Shown piece after piece: positions 37,746 to 47,921 of a stretch of DNA of 64,000 nt (positions are counted from its first letter, which is position 1; every line of letters starts with the position of its first letter). The position numbers and the translations under genes were made by a program. Source of the stretch: Bacteroidaceae bacterium (GTDB lineage Bacteria > Bacteroidota > Bacteroidia > Bacteroidales > Bacteroidaceae); the NCBI GenBank assembly GCA_017962495.1, contig JAGCVH010000058.1, positions 1 to 64,000 of the forward strand. Direction: 5' to 3'. The notes beneath the pieces were generated by a model. It was not told the origin of the DNA. It made no database searches and was given only the letters and a program-made list of their open reading frames with translations.

Positions 37746-40700
37746 TTAGGGATGGAGTTTCTTCTCAATCCATTTCCTTGCGTTGACGAAGGCCTCTATC
37801 CAAGGCGTCACCTCATCCATGCGATGCTGGACTGGATACCAGCCGCATTGCCATGGGAAGATTGCACGCTCCAAGTGAGGCATCATAGCCAGATGACGTC
37901 CATCAGCCGAACAGATACCTGCTACAGCATAATCGCTTCCGTTGGGATTGCCAGGATATTCTGCATAGTTATACTTAGCCACGATGTTGTAGTCCTCTTC
38001 CTTGCCGGGCAACGAGAACTTGCCTTCTCCGTGGGCTACCCAAATACCCAAGCGTTGTCCGCTAAGCGAGCCAAGCATAATGCTTTGGTTCTGAGGGATG
38101 GCAAGGGACAGGTATGCCGACTCAAACTTGTGACTGGTATTGTGCAACATTCGTGCTTTTGGCGAATCTACAAGATCTAATTCCACCATGAGCTGGCACC
38201 CGTTGCAGATGCCGAGCGAGAGGGTGTCGGGGCGAGCAAAATATCGGTCGAGTGCTTCCTTTGCCTTGGGATTGTAAAGGAAGGCGCCTGCCCAACCTTT
38301 CGCAGAACCAAGTACGTCGGAGTTAGAGAATCCTCCACAGAAGACGATGAGGTTGACATCATCGAGAGTTTCGCGTCCACTTACCAAGTCCGTCATCATG
38401 ACATCCTTCACGTCAAAGCCTGCAAGATACATCGAGTAAGCCATCTCGCGTTCGCCATTGGTACCTTTCTCGCGAATGATAGCGGCACGAATACCTGTTG
38501 GCTTTCTTCTGTCGGGATTCAGCCCATATTGCGATAGGCGTCCGGTGAATTTAGGACTAAACTGTATCTCTACGGGTTGATGCTTATAGTTCTTGAAGCG
38601 TTCATCAGCCTGTCCATTCATGCTTTGCTTGCGATCTAAAACCATTGAAGGACGATACCAAACGTCGCGCAGACCATCAATGTCAAGTGTTTCCTCGTAT
38701 TCGCCTTTACGCAAACGGATAGAACGGTCACGGCAAGGAACGCCAATATAGATAAAGCCTACACCCATCTCATCCATGAGTTTCTTAAACTCGGCTTCGC
38801 GGGAAGAGGCTACCTGTACTACTACACCTGGGTTCTCGGCAAAGAGTATCTTACTAAGGTCTGTCTCCTCAAAGTTATTAAGGTTTATCTTCAAACCGCC
38901 TTTGGTGTTGGCAAAACACATTTCGAGCAACGTGGTAATAAGTCCACCTGCAGAGATGTCGTGACCTGCCAGGAGCAAGCCTTTGCGAACACATTCTTGT
39001 ATGGCCTCAAAGGCATCACGGAAGTATTCCGCATTGGTGACAGTGGGAACGTCGCTTCCTACAAAACCTTGACTCTGTGCGTAAGCACTTCCTCCAAGTC
39101 GCAACTGATCGAAAGAGAAATCGATATGGTATAGAGCGCTCTTAGGTTCATCAGCCAATACAGGACTAACCACCTTGCGAATGTCGGATACTTGTCCGCC
39201 TGAGCTAACAATAACGGTTCCTGGGGCAATGATTTTAGAGCCATCGGGATATTTCTGACTCATGGAAAGGCTATCCTTACCCGTAGGAACATTGATTTCC
39301 AATTGACAGCAGAAGTCGCTAAGAGCTTCGACTGCCTCATAAAGGCGTGCATCCTCACCCTTCTGCGAACGGCAAGGCCACATCCAGTTGGCACTCAGAC
39401 TTACACTATCGAGTCCCTCCACTAATGGTGCCCATACGATATTGGTAAGGCTTTCTGCAACAGATAATACACTACCTGCAGCAGGGTTGGCAAGTCCTGC
39501 CTGTGGAGCATGGCCAAGAGCCGTGGCTATACCTTTTCTTCCACGATAGTCTAAGGCAACTACACCACAATCGCTTAATGGCAATTGCAGGGGACCTTGA
39601 CATTGTTGGCGAGCCACCTTGCCCGTTACAGAGCGGTCGACCTTATTTGTAAGCCAATCTTTGCACGCAACAGCTTCGAGGGAAAGAACTTTCTCCAATT
39701 GGGGCTTAAGCATCGAGCATTGAGAGTTATCAGTGCTCACATCCTTATATTTGCGTTCCACCGTCTCGTCAACCATAATTGTTTTGGGCGAGTGACCGAA
39801 CATCTGTGCCACATCGAGGTCAAAGGGACGTACACCATCGCCTTGTTCAAAGGCAAAGTGTGCATCTCCTGTTGTTTCTCCTACCACATACATAGGAGCA
39901 CGTTCGCGTTCTGCAATCTTCCGTACATGTTCCAGATGTTCCTCTTGAATGAGAAGTCCCATGCGCTCCTGGCTTTCGTTGGCAATGATTTCCTTCGAAG
40001 ATAGGGTGGGGTCGCCAATGGGCAATTGTGTCATATCGATAAGGCCTCCACACTCTTCCACAAGTTCTGAGAGGCAATTGACGTGTCCTGCCGACCCGTG
40101 ATCGTGAATACTAACGACGGGATTCACTTCCTCCTCGCACAAAGCACGCACAAGATTGTTGGCACGCTTCTGCATCTCAGGGTTCGCACGTTGTACAGCA
40201 TTCAACTCAATGCCACTGCTATAGCGACCTGTGTCAACACTTGACACGGAACCGCCACCTAATCCGATGCGGTAGTTATCACCACCTACGACAACAATCT
40301 TGTTACCCTTCTTTGGTGTGCCTTTCAGACAATCGCGTTTCGTTCCATAACCCACACCACCGGCAAGCATAATCACCTTATCATAACCATATTGTTCGCC
40401 ATTCTCCTGATGCTCGAAGGTGAGTACCGAACCGCAAATAAGGGGCTGTCCAAACTTGTTACCAAAATCACTTGCGCCGTTTGAAGCCTTGATGAGGATT
40501 TGTTCGGGAGTTTGATAGAGCCACTTTCTAACGGGGAGCAGACGTTCCCATTCGCGTTCCTCCTCAGTATTGCGAGGGTAACTGGTCATGTATACTGCCG
40601 TTCCTGCAATAGGCCACGAACCCGTTCCTCCTCCCATACGGTCTCGAATCTCTCCACCCGTACCTGTTGATGCACCATTGAAGGGTTCCACGGTAGTGGG

Positions 40701-41456
40701 GAAGTTGTGGGTCTCGGCCTTAAGGCTAATCACACTCTCAATGTCGCGAATGACGAAGTAATCGCTGGTGGAATGGTCGCGTGGTGCAAATTGCTCCACA
40801 ACAGGTCCTTCGGCAAAAGCTACATTATCCTTATAAGCCGAGATGATGTGATGAGGATTCTCCTGGGTCGTACGCTTTATCATCTGGAAAAGGCTGCTTT
40901 CCATCTCTTTCCCGTCGATAACGAATGTACCGCCGAATATCTTATGGCGGCAATGTTCGGAATTGATTTGTGCAAAGCCAAAGACTTCGCTATCGGTGAG
41001 TTGGCGTCCGAGTTGTTTCTCGACGTTGTGCAAGTAGTCTATTTCCTCTGGACTCAGGGCAAGGCCTTCTTCCTCGTTGTATGCTTCCAGGTCTTCGATG
41101 AAGCGGATGGGAGCAGGCTTAACGTTGATGGTGAAGATGCCTTGGTTGAGGACCTTGTAGAGGCGTTGCAACATGGGGTCGTGCGGAGCATTCTCATCCT
41201 TTACGGGGAAATACTCTTCTATGCGAGATATACCCTGAATGTTCATGTTCTGGGTAATCTCCACAGCATTGGTACTCCAGGGAGTTACCATTTCGCGACG
41301 AGGGCCTGTGAAGAAGCCTTCCAACTCTTGTTTGTCGAGTAGTTCGGCCTTGCCATAAAGCCAGCAGAGTTTTTGTATATCTTCATCGTTGAGATGCTTT
41401 TCGCATTCTGTTGCGATGATGGTTCCTTGAGGTGTCTTGAAAAAGAGGATAGTCAT
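37746..41456 (-). CDS. purL: Phosphoribosylformylglycinamidine synthase (single-chain PurL)
   Basis: Fourth step of purine synthesis: FGAR + glutamine + ATP to FGAM. The 1236-residue protein is the large single-chain form: an N-terminal PurS-like domain, two AIRS-type ATP domains (AETHNFPTTVEPFNGASTG near residue 300) and a C-terminal class I glutamine amidotransferase with the nucleophile Cys in LGICNGCQL. Length is slightly below the about 1300 of E. coli. It lies 17 bp after the DUF5723 gene. Confidence 0.96.
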   Translation of the reverse strand: MTILFFKTPQGTIIATECEKHLNDEDIQKLCWLYGKAELLDKQELEGFFTGPRREMVTPWSTNAVEITQNMNIQGISRIEEYFPVKDENAPHDPMLQRLYKVLNQGIFTINVKPAPIRFIEDLEAYNEEEGLALSPEEIDYLHNVEKQLGRQLTDSEVFGFAQINSEHCRHKIFGGTFVIDGKEMESSLFQMIKRTTQENPHHIISAYKDNVAFAEGPVVEQFAPRDHSTSDYFVIRDIESVISLKAETHNFPTTVEPFNGASTGTGGEIRDRMGGGTGSWPIAGTAVYMTSYPRNTEEEREWERLLPVRKWLYQTPEQILIKASNGASDFGNKFGQPLICGSVLTFEHQENGEQYGYDKVIMLAGGVGYGTKRDCLKGTPKKGNKIVVVGGDNYRIGLGGGSVSSVDTGRYSSGIELNAVQRANPEMQKRANNLVRALCEEEVNPVVSIHDHGSAGHVNCLSELVEECGGLIDMTQLPIGDPTLSSKEIIANESQERMGLLIQEEHLEHVRKIAERERAPMYVVGETTGDAHFAFEQGDGVRPFDLDVAQMFGHSPKTIMVDETVERKYKDVSTDNSQCSMLKPQLEKVLSLEAVACKDWLTNKVDRSVTGKVARQQCQGPLQLPLSDCGVVALDYRGRKGIATALGHAPQAGLANPAAGSVLSVAESLTNIVWAPLVEGLDSVSLSANWMWPCRSQKGEDARLYEAVEALSDFCCQLEINVPTGKDSLSMSQKYPDGSKIIAPGTVIVSSGGQVSDIRKVVSPVLADEPKSALYHIDFSFDQLRLGGSAYAQSQGFVGSDVPTVTNAEYFRDAFEAIQECVRKGLLLAGHDISAGGLITTLLEMCFANTKGGLKINLNNFEETDLSKILFAENPGVVVQVASSREAEFKKLMDEMGVGFIYIGVPCRDRSIRLRKGEYEETLDIDGLRDVWYRPSMVLDRKQSMNGQADERFKNYKHQPVEIQFSPKFTGRLSQYGLNPDRRKPTGIRAAIIREKGTNGEREMAYSMYLAGFDVKDVMMTDLVSGRETLDDVNLIVFCGGFSNSDVLGSAKGWAGAFLYNPKAKEALDRYFARPDTLSLGICNGCQLMVELDLVDSPKARMLHNTSHKFESAYLSLAIPQNQSIMLGSLSGQRLGIWVAHGEGKFSLPGKEEDYNIVAKYNYAEYPGNPNGSDYAVAGICSADGRHLAMMPHLERAIFPWQCGWYPVQHRMDEVTPWIEAFVNARKWIEKKLHP

Positions 41457-41473
41457 GCTATGTATGATGTTTT

Positions 41474-42925
41474 TTAGTTGTCTTTAACTTTACCAAAGGG
41501 TATGTTCAAGCCGATGGTGACATCGGTATTGTTCTTTTTGGGATAGCCTTTCTTTGCCAGTTTACCTAACATGTGGTCGAGGCCGAGAAAGAGGTTGAAT
41601 CCACGAGGATGAATGTTGATGACGCCACCCACACTTGCACCAAGGGTGCCAACTGCACCTGATAGAGCCATCTCGAATGCCTTTGCAGGGGAGAGATTGA
41701 CACTAAGGCGTTCTTCATTCCAACTAAAGCTACCTTGAATGCGAGTGGTGGAGAGCAAGCCAAATCTTAGCTTGTCATAGGAAGGCAGAGCATACTCTAC
41801 TCCAATGTTCAAGGTCGCTCCCAGAGGATGGGCTTTCTTTGTGGTGCCGTCGTCTTTCAGTTGATACAGGTCTTCGAGTCTTTCACCCAGATTCTCCCAT
41901 TCAGCATCAACCATCTGGCCTCCAGCATAATATGTTTCTTCGTCATATCCGTCAAATACGAAAGGTTCTCCCGTGTTGCTGGCTCGCAATGTGTTCTTCC
42001 ATCGGATGAAACCCAAGTCGAGTAGGGAGGCAGAGAGTTTAAGTCCGTCAAGCAGACCTTGTTTACCCAAATCCCATTCCGTTCCGAAATCTATGGCAAA
42101 ACCTGCTCCTCCAACACCAGAATTGTCCAGCTCCATTTCCTCAAAGTCGACTTGTTCGTAGGTTGCAGGGCTGTTGGGGTGTTCTTTCATATATTCGGGC
42201 GAGTGCCTTTTGAGTTGCTTATCGCCCCATGTGAGACCTTTCATGCTAATGTCAACATCGGCATCAACTATAGCTGTCCATCTTTCCCTGCTTGAGAGGT
42301 CGAGATTAAGACTTCTTGCATTGACGCGTGCGCTAGCGGCTCCCAATAACAACTTGAACTTTCCACCTACGCGCCAGGCATCGTTCAACTGATGGCTGTG
42401 TCCCATACCCACTTCTACCCAACCGGTAGCGGTGCCTTTGAACTTACCAACTTCGTAGTTCTGTTGCTGCAGGTTCTTCATCACATCGAATAGTTCGTAC
42501 GGAGCAATGATTCCTGCATTGGTGCGAACCCCTATGTTGAATGTGTTGAAGCCATTAAAGGCTTTGAAGCCAAAGCCTAATACTTCCAGATGAACCTCAG
42601 AGAGCATCTTGTTGTTCTTGTTGAATTTGCTCATTACCTCTTCTGTACTGAGGTCTGGATTCAGGAACGTTGTAACTCCATCGCCAAAGGGATTTTGATA
42701 TAGGATGTCGTTTAAATTCAGGTTGCCATAGATGCCTGCTTTGATGTGGCCCAGTCCTGGGAAGCTGACATATCCCTTTCGGTCATAGTCTTTGGCGGGA
42801 TTCATCTGGTGGCCATATGTGTAGCCATCAAGGAAATAAGCACTATTCAGGTTCTGACCCAGTGTCTTGTTGGTGACAGCAAGGAGGCTTATGACAAATA
42901 ATAGGCTAAGTCTTCTTCTTTTCAT
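41474..42925 (-). CDS. DUF5723 family outer-membrane protein
   Basis: A 483-residue exported protein (signal peptide ending TLGQ) with many amphipathic beta strands, matching the DUF5723 family of Bacteroidetes as I recognise it (SAYFLDGYTYGHQMNPA, then FPGLGHIKAGIYGN). Likely an outer-membrane beta-barrel; function unknown. It precedes purL on the same strand by 17 bp, perhaps only sharing a transcript. Confidence 0.75.
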   Translation of the reverse strand: MKRRRLSLLFVISLLAVTNKTLGQNLNSAYFLDGYTYGHQMNPAKDYDRKGYVSFPGLGHIKAGIYGNLNLNDILYQNPFGDGVTTFLNPDLSTEEVMSKFNKNNKMLSEVHLEVLGFGFKAFNGFNTFNIGVRTNAGIIAPYELFDVMKNLQQQNYEVGKFKGTATGWVEVGMGHSHQLNDAWRVGGKFKLLLGAASARVNARSLNLDLSSRERWTAIVDADVDISMKGLTWGDKQLKRHSPEYMKEHPNSPATYEQVDFEEMELDNSGVGGAGFAIDFGTEWDLGKQGLLDGLKLSASLLDLGFIRWKNTLRASNTGEPFVFDGYDEETYYAGGQMVDAEWENLGERLEDLYQLKDDGTTKKAHPLGATLNIGVEYALPSYDKLRFGLLSTTRIQGSFSWNEERLSVNLSPAKAFEMALSGAVGTLGASVGGVINIHPRGFNLFLGLDHMLGKLAKKGYPKKNNTDVTIGLNIPFGKVKDN

Positions 42926-43023
42926 AAAGGTTCTTTAGGTTACGGGACTTGAATGATGGTTCTTGATGTTTTATGTCTTTGTTGTTGTATGGTTGCTTTC
43001 GAGGCATTGTTGTATTACGACAC

Positions 43024-43057
43024 AATTGTGGCTGTTGCCATAAGCACAGCCACAATT
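43024..43057 (-). terminator. Hairpin downstream of the ROK kinase gene
   Basis: AATTGTGGCTGT (43024-43035) and ACAGCCACAATT (43046-43057), a perfect 12-bp stem with a 10-nt loop, 40 bp past the kinase stop. No strong T-run on the minus strand, so function is uncertain. Confidence 0.55.
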
Positions 43058-43097
43058 CGTAACCAGTTTCTCACCATACAATATAAATAGGTAAGTG

Positions 43098-44087
43098 TTA
43101 TACAATGCCTCTTTCCATAGCGATTTCCCAACCCAGAGCACTTGCTCCAAGCACAGCTGCTTTGGCGTCATCGAGTTGGCTTACCAGCATCTTAGCCTTG
43201 CCGCGATAGATTTTCAGCACCGTCTCTTCGTAGGCTCGCTTAATTGGATCCATGATGAGGTCTCCAGCCTTTGTGAGACCGCCAAAGAAGATGAAGGCTT
43301 CAGGGCTATTGAAAGCGGCAAAGTTGGCACATGCTTCACCAAGCATGCGGCCTGTGAACTCAAATATCTCCTTTGCCACCTCGTCGCCTTTCGCAGCAGC
43401 GATGCTGACATCCTTACTTTCGATTTCGTCCAGAGGAATTTCGCGAAGCAGGGTGGGGCGATCTGTCTTGCTGATAATCTCTCGTGCAGTACGAGCCACA
43501 CCTGTAGCAGAGCAGTATGCCTCGAGGCATCCCTTGCGTCCACATCCGCATTCGCGTCCATCCTTCTCTACGATAACATGTCCCAGTTCGCCTGCCATAC
43601 CGTCGCATCCATAGACCATCTGTCCGTTGACAACGATACCGCTACCTACTCCCGTACCCAGGGTAATCATGATGAAATTCTTCATACCTTTTGCGGCACC
43701 ATAGGTCATTTCACCGATAGCGGCAGCATTGGCGTCGTTAGTCATAGCTACGGGAATGCCCAGAGCCAAGCCAAACATCTTTGCCAAAGGCACTACGTCG
43801 CGTCCCCAAGGAAGGTTGGGAGCAAACTCGATACAGCCCGTGTAGTAGTTCCCATTGGGAGCACCGATACCCATAGCGCGAATCTTTTCGATGCCGCCTA
43901 CCTGGTCGATGATCTTGCGGAGTTCCACGATGCAATCGTCCACATACTGCTGGGCATTGTCGTTATGCCCTTTGGTTTTCACTGAGGTCTGTGCTACGAC
44001 GTTGGCGTCGGCGTCAACGATGCCAAACACTGAATTGGTGCCTCCAAGGTCGAGACCAATTACATAAGGTTTTTCGGATTGTGACAT
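43098..44087 (-). CDS. ROK-family sugar kinase, probable glucokinase
   Basis: A 329-residue ATP-dependent hexokinase of the ROK family. Visible: the N-terminal phosphate loop IGLDLGGTNSVFG, the sugar-binding GELGHVIVEKDGRECG, and the ROK zinc-binding motif CGCGRKGCLE. No DNA-binding domain, so it is a kinase rather than a repressor. Glucose is the likely substrate; N-acetylmannosamine or fructose cannot be excluded. It has its own consensus promoter. Confidence 0.88.
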   Translation of the reverse strand: MSQSEKPYVIGLDLGGTNSVFGIVDADANVVAQTSVKTKGHNDNAQQYVDDCIVELRKIIDQVGGIEKIRAMGIGAPNGNYYTGCIEFAPNLPWGRDVVPLAKMFGLALGIPVAMTNDANAAAIGEMTYGAAKGMKNFIMITLGTGVGSGIVVNGQMVYGCDGMAGELGHVIVEKDGRECGCGRKGCLEAYCSATGVARTAREIISKTDRPTLLREIPLDEIESKDVSIAAAKGDEVAKEIFEFTGRMLGEACANFAAFNSPEAFIFFGGLTKAGDLIMDPIKRAYEETVLKIYRGKAKMLVSQLDDAKAAVLGASALGWEIAMERGIV

Positions 44088-44132
44088 TGTATATGTTTTT
44101 TGATGTTAGTGTGAACTTTTTATAACGCTGTA

Positions 44133-44163
44133 CAAAGGTAACGCTTTTTGTCGAAAAATCAAA
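44133..44163 (-). promoter_or_regulatory. Promoter of the ROK kinase gene
   Basis: Minus strand: TTTG (44160-44163), 19 nt, TACCTTTG (44133-44140), about 46 nt upstream of the start codon. Confidence 0.8.
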
Positions 44164-44245
44164 GGTCTGCCAAACAAATTATGTAAGTTTTTCGTCTCTC
44201 GCGAGGATATGCTTTTGGGCTTATGTGGTAAGATGAGGGTAAAAT

Positions 44246-44277
44246 GTTGCTCATGTGCCGATTTTTTCGTATCTTTG
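44246..44277 (+). promoter_or_regulatory. Promoter of the LysE-DUF4924 genes
   Basis: GTTG (44246-44249), 20 nt, TATCTTTG (44270-44277). The leader is very short, about 5-10 nt, if translation begins at 44288. Confidence 0.7.
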
Positions 44278-44287
44278 CGCCCAACTT

Positions 44288-44950
44288 ATGATGTGGATTC
44301 AACATGTTGATGCAATAGACCTTGTATTCAAGGGAATAGTAATCGGAGTCGTAGCTTCGGCACCGATGGGGCCTGTTGGTGTGCTAACGGTTCAGCGCAC
44401 ACTCAATAAAGGACGATGGTATGGTTTTGTCACAGGGCTTGGAGCTGCCTTGAGCGACATCATCTATGCACTTATCACAGGACTCGGCATGAGTTTCGTG
44501 ATGGATTTCGTAGAACGGCCTCGCAACATGTACATACTCCAACTGGTGGGTGCAGTCATGCTTTTCGCCTTCGGATGGATTACATTCAAGTCGAATCCCA
44601 CCAAGGTTATTCACCCCTCAAAGGGGCAGCGAGGCACCCTCTGGCATAATGGTCTGACGGGTTTTCTGGTGACTTTGAGTAACCCCCTTATCGTATTCCT
44701 TTTCGTGGCTCTGTTTGCCCGGTTTGCCTTTATCGTACCCCGACATCCACTCGAACAAGGACTCGGCTATCTTGCCATCATGGCAGGAGCCATTGCATGG
44801 TGGTGGGGGCTGACATACAGTATTAACAAGGTGAGGAATAGCTTCAACATTCGTGGCATTTCATGGCTAAATCGCACCATCGGTGTGGTAGTTATGGTGG
44901 TGTCGTTGATGGGATTTTATTTCACTCTTAGAGGTAAAGCTTTATATTAA
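44288..44950 (+). CDS. LysE-family translocator
   Basis: A 220-residue inner-membrane exporter of the LysE/RhtB type, with six hydrophobic segments. The N-terminal motif GVVASAPMGPVGVLTVQRTLNKG is diagnostic. Members export amino acids or related compounds; the substrate here is unknown. I start it at the ATG at 44288, because the longer frame from 44255 would begin upstream of the promoter's -7 box. The stop is directly followed by the DUF4924 start. Confidence 0.87.
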   Translation: MMWIQHVDAIDLVFKGIVIGVVASAPMGPVGVLTVQRTLNKGRWYGFVTGLGAALSDIIYALITGLGMSFVMDFVERPRNMYILQLVGAVMLFAFGWITFKSNPTKVIHPSKGQRGTLWHNGLTGFLVTLSNPLIVFLFVALFARFAFIVPRHPLEQGLGYLAIMAGAIAWWWGLTYSINKVRNSFNIRGISWLNRTIGVVVMVVSLMGFYFTLRGKALY

Positions 44951-45493
44951 ATGAAGGTAGCCAAACAACTGATAGCCAGTAATGTATGTGAGTATCTTCT
45001 ATACATGTGGCAGATAGAAGACACGCTTCGTGCCTTCTCCTTGGATACGGACAGGATAGCGAAGGAGTATGTCTCCCGTTTCCAGCTATCAGACTCGGAG
45101 GCTCGTGAGGAAATGGAGTGGATCGAGAACCTGGTAAGGATGATGCGTGAGGAAGGATGCGTGGAGTCGGGACACCTGCAGATGAACCAAGGCACCCTGT
45201 CGCTTCTTGTCGACCTGCATCAGCAATTACTGCGCAGCCCCAAACATCCCTTCTACTCGGCAGCATATTACAAGGCGTTGCCGTTTATAGTCGAGCTGAG
45301 GGCAAAGAGTGGCAAGGAGGAGACGGGAGAACTGGAGACCTGCTTCAATTGCCTTTACGGCGTGATGATGCTGAGGTTGCAGGGACGCGAAGTCAGTAGT
45401 GAGACACAGGCTGCCCTTGCCGACATCTCCCACCTGTTGGCTCTCCTCGCCGATGCATACAAGAGGGAGAAGAACGGCGAACTTGAGTTGTAG
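44951..45493 (+). CDS. DUF4924 family protein
   Basis: A 180-residue, mostly helical soluble protein conserved in Bacteroidetes and of unknown function (MKVAKQLIASNVCEYLLYMWQIED at the N-terminus, in the family style). It abuts the LysE stop with no gap, so the two genes are co-translated. Confidence 0.78.
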   Translation: MKVAKQLIASNVCEYLLYMWQIEDTLRAFSLDTDRIAKEYVSRFQLSDSEAREEMEWIENLVRMMREEGCVESGHLQMNQGTLSLLVDLHQQLLRSPKHPFYSAAYYKALPFIVELRAKSGKEETGELETCFNCLYGVMMLRLQGREVSSETQAALADISHLLALLADAYKREKNGELEL

Positions 45494-45517
45494 CGAAGGA
45501 GGGCTTAGGCTTGATGG

Positions 45518-45583
45518 AAATAAGACCTAAGGCCTTCCGAAATAAGACCTAAGGTGCAAAAAAATAAGGCCTAAGGTTCGAGT
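45518..45583. repeat. Intergenic tandem array, 22-bp period (array C)
   Basis: Three units beginning AAATAAGACCTAAGG or AAATAAGGCCTAAGG at 45518, 45540 and 45562, followed by TTCGAGTCGCATCGAAC. The CCTAAGG core and the ATCGAAC element recall array A. It lies between DUF4924 and prfC. Confidence 0.75.
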
Positions 45584-45633
45584 CGCATCGAACAAGGGTT
45601 CGATTGGAAAAGGAATTAAGTTAAAAAGGATAT

Positions 45634-47202
45634 ATGAACGAAGAGATAACGAGAAGAAGAACATTTGCCATCATTTCGCACCCTGATGCGGGAAAGACGA
45701 CGCTAACGGAGAAGTTTCTCCTCTTTGGCGGCCAGATACAAGTGGCTGGAGCCGTGAAGAGTAACAAAATTAAGAAGACGGCGACAAGCGACTGGATGGA
45801 AATCGAGAAGCAACGCGGTATCAGCGTCACTACCTCGGTGATGGAGTTCGATTACAATGGATACAAGGTAAACATACTTGACACCCCTGGCCATCAGGAC
45901 TTTGCAGAAGACACCTTCCGCACGCTGACAGCAGTCGATTCTTGCATCATCGTTGTCGACGGAGCCAAGGGTGTGGAGGCACAGACCCGGAAACTGATGA
46001 CGGTCTGCCGTATGCGAAAGACTCCTGTGATAGTCTTCGTAAACAAGATGGACCGTGAGGGAAAAGACCCCTTCGACTTGCTCGACGAGTTGGAGACGGA
46101 ACTCCAGATTCGGGTTCGCCCACTTTCGTGGCCCATCAATCAGGGGGCAAAGTTCAAGGGAGTCTATAACATCTACGAACAGAACCTGAACCTGTTCACA
46201 CCCGAAAAGACGCGTGTGACGGAGAAGGTGGAAGTGGACATCGACAGCGAGGAACTGGAGGCACAGGTGGGGACGGAGGATGCCCAGAAACTACGCGAAG
46301 ACCTGGAACTGATAGGAGGCGTATATGACGAGTTTTCCGTTTCCGACTATCTCGAGGCTCGCACGGCTCCTGTCTTCTTCGGATCTGCCCTGAACAACTT
46401 CGGCGTGGAGGAGCTGCTGAATTGCTTCATCGAGATAGCCCCGTCGCCCCGTCCCACTCAGGCAGAGGAACGCCTTGTACAGCCCGACGAACCTAAGTTC
46501 ACGGGTTTCATCTTCAAGATAACAGCCAACATCGACCCCAACCACCGTTCGTGCATCGCCTTTTGCAAGGTTTGCTCAGGCAGGTTCGTCCGCAATGCCC
46601 CTTATCTGCATGTACGCCAGGGCAAGACCCTGCGTTTCAGCAGTCCTACGCAATTCATGGCGCAACGCAAGTCCACCATCGACGAGGCTTGGCCTGGTGA
46701 CATTATAGGCCTGCCAGACAACGGCACCTTTAAGATTGGCGACACCCTGACGGAAGGCGAGGTGATGCACTTCAGGGGATTGCCTTCCTTCTCGCCGGAG
46801 ATGTTCAAGTATATCGAGAACGCCGACCCGATGAAGACAAAGCAGTTGCAGAAGGGTATAGAGCAATTGATGGACGAGGGTGTGGCGCAGTTATTCGTCA
46901 ATCAGTTCAATGGACGGAAGATTATCGGAACCGTGGGTCAACTGCAGTTCGAGGTCATCCAGTACCGTCTGGAAAACGAGTACGGCGCCAAGTGCCGCTG
47001 GGAGCCCCTCTCGCTGTTCAAGGCTTGCTGGATAGAGAGTGACGACGAACAGGAGCTGGACGCATTCAAGAAGCGCAAGTACCAGTATATGGCTTGCGAC
47101 AGGGAAGGGCGCGATGTCTTCCTTGCCGATTCCAACTATGTCTTGCAAATGGCTCAACAGGACTTCAAACATATCAAGTTCCACTTTACAAGCGAATTCT
47201 AA
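45634..47202 (+). CDS. prfC: Peptide chain release factor 3
   Basis: Translational GTPase that recycles RF1 and RF2 from ribosomes. The 522-residue protein has G-domain motifs HPDAGKTT (G1), DTPGHQDF (G3) and NKMDRE (G4), and EF-G-like domains 2 and 3. Length is normal for RF3. A 22-bp repeat array lies upstream; no clear promoter is seen. Confidence 0.95.
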   Translation: MNEEITRRRTFAIISHPDAGKTTLTEKFLLFGGQIQVAGAVKSNKIKKTATSDWMEIEKQRGISVTTSVMEFDYNGYKVNILDTPGHQDFAEDTFRTLTAVDSCIIVVDGAKGVEAQTRKLMTVCRMRKTPVIVFVNKMDREGKDPFDLLDELETELQIRVRPLSWPINQGAKFKGVYNIYEQNLNLFTPEKTRVTEKVEVDIDSEELEAQVGTEDAQKLREDLELIGGVYDEFSVSDYLEARTAPVFFGSALNNFGVEELLNCFIEIAPSPRPTQAEERLVQPDEPKFTGFIFKITANIDPNHRSCIAFCKVCSGRFVRNAPYLHVRQGKTLRFSSPTQFMAQRKSTIDEAWPGDIIGLPDNGTFKIGDTLTEGEVMHFRGLPSFSPEMFKYIENADPMKTKQLQKGIEQLMDEGVAQLFVNQFNGRKIIGTVGQLQFEVIQYRLENEYGAKCRWEPLSLFKACWIESDDEQELDAFKKRKYQYMACDREGRDVFLADSNYVLQMAQQDFKHIKFHFTSEF

Positions 47203-47258
47203 GTGATCTAATTCATAATTAATTCAATACGTGAGAGGGGGCAAGGGGCAAGAACCTC

Positions 47259-47325
47259 AAACCTAAAACCTCAAACCTCAAAACCTCATTCTTCATTCTT
47301 CATTCTTCATTCTTAATTTTATTAT
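47259..47325. repeat. Low-complexity intergenic repeats
   Basis: Tandem CCTCAAA-type units followed by four copies of CATTCTT and AT-rich filler between prfC and tsaC. Same style as other AT-rich filler in this window. Confidence 0.7.
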
Positions 47326-47327
47326 TT

Positions 47328-47897
47328 GTGAATTGCGATATCGATATAAGAAATGCCGTTGAGGTGCTGAAGCAGGGTGGAGTCATCCTGTACCCCACGG
47401 ATACGATTTGGGGCATCGGATGCGATGCACAGAACGAGGAAGCCGTACGCAGGGTGTACGAAATCAAAAAGCGCGAGGACTCCAAGGCACTGATATGCCT
47501 CGTGGACTCCGCCAATCGCATGCAACGCTACTTCCGTCAGGTTCCCGATGTGGCGTGGGACCTCATAGAGTATGCCGAACGCCCCCTGACGCTGATACTT
47601 GACGGTGCCGTCAATGTGGCTCCCAATCTCGTGGCAGAAGACGGGTCTTTGGGCATCCGTGTCACGAAGGAGCAGTTCTCGCAGCAGCTTTGCTATCGTT
47701 TCCAGCGCGCCCTCGTCTCCACCTCCGCAAACTTGAGTGGGGAGCCTTCGCCGAGAAGTTTCTACGACATCCCGGAGGAGATAAAGTCGAAGGTCGACTA
47801 CATAGTTCAGTTCGCCAGAGGGCGCAAATCCGACGGACGCCCCTCCAGCATCATCAAACTTACCAGCGACGGGGCGGTGACGGTAATTCGTAGGTAA
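47328..47897 (+). CDS. tsaC: L-threonylcarbamoyladenylate synthase
   Basis: Makes threonylcarbamoyl-AMP for the t6A modification of tRNAs reading ANN codons. The 189-residue single-domain YrdC/Sua5 protein shows GGVILYPTDTIWGIGCDA and the KxR-type KREDSKAL, with the later SANLSGEPSP. The start is a GTG. It lies 24 bp before the chloride channel gene. Confidence 0.92.
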   Translation: MNCDIDIRNAVEVLKQGGVILYPTDTIWGIGCDAQNEEAVRRVYEIKKREDSKALICLVDSANRMQRYFRQVPDVAWDLIEYAERPLTLILDGAVNVAPNLVAEDGSLGIRVTKEQFSQQLCYRFQRALVSTSANLSGEPSPRSFYDIPEEIKSKVDYIVQFARGRKSDGRPSSIIKLTSDGAVTVIRR

Positions 47898-47921
47898 CCA
47901 TATATATATAAGAGAGGTATA

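Noticed and set aside
45573-45592. tRNA TpsiC-like GGTTCGAGTC string
   Set aside because: Lies within array C; no acceptor stem, anticodon arm or CCA context around it. No tRNA gene seen anywhere in the window.
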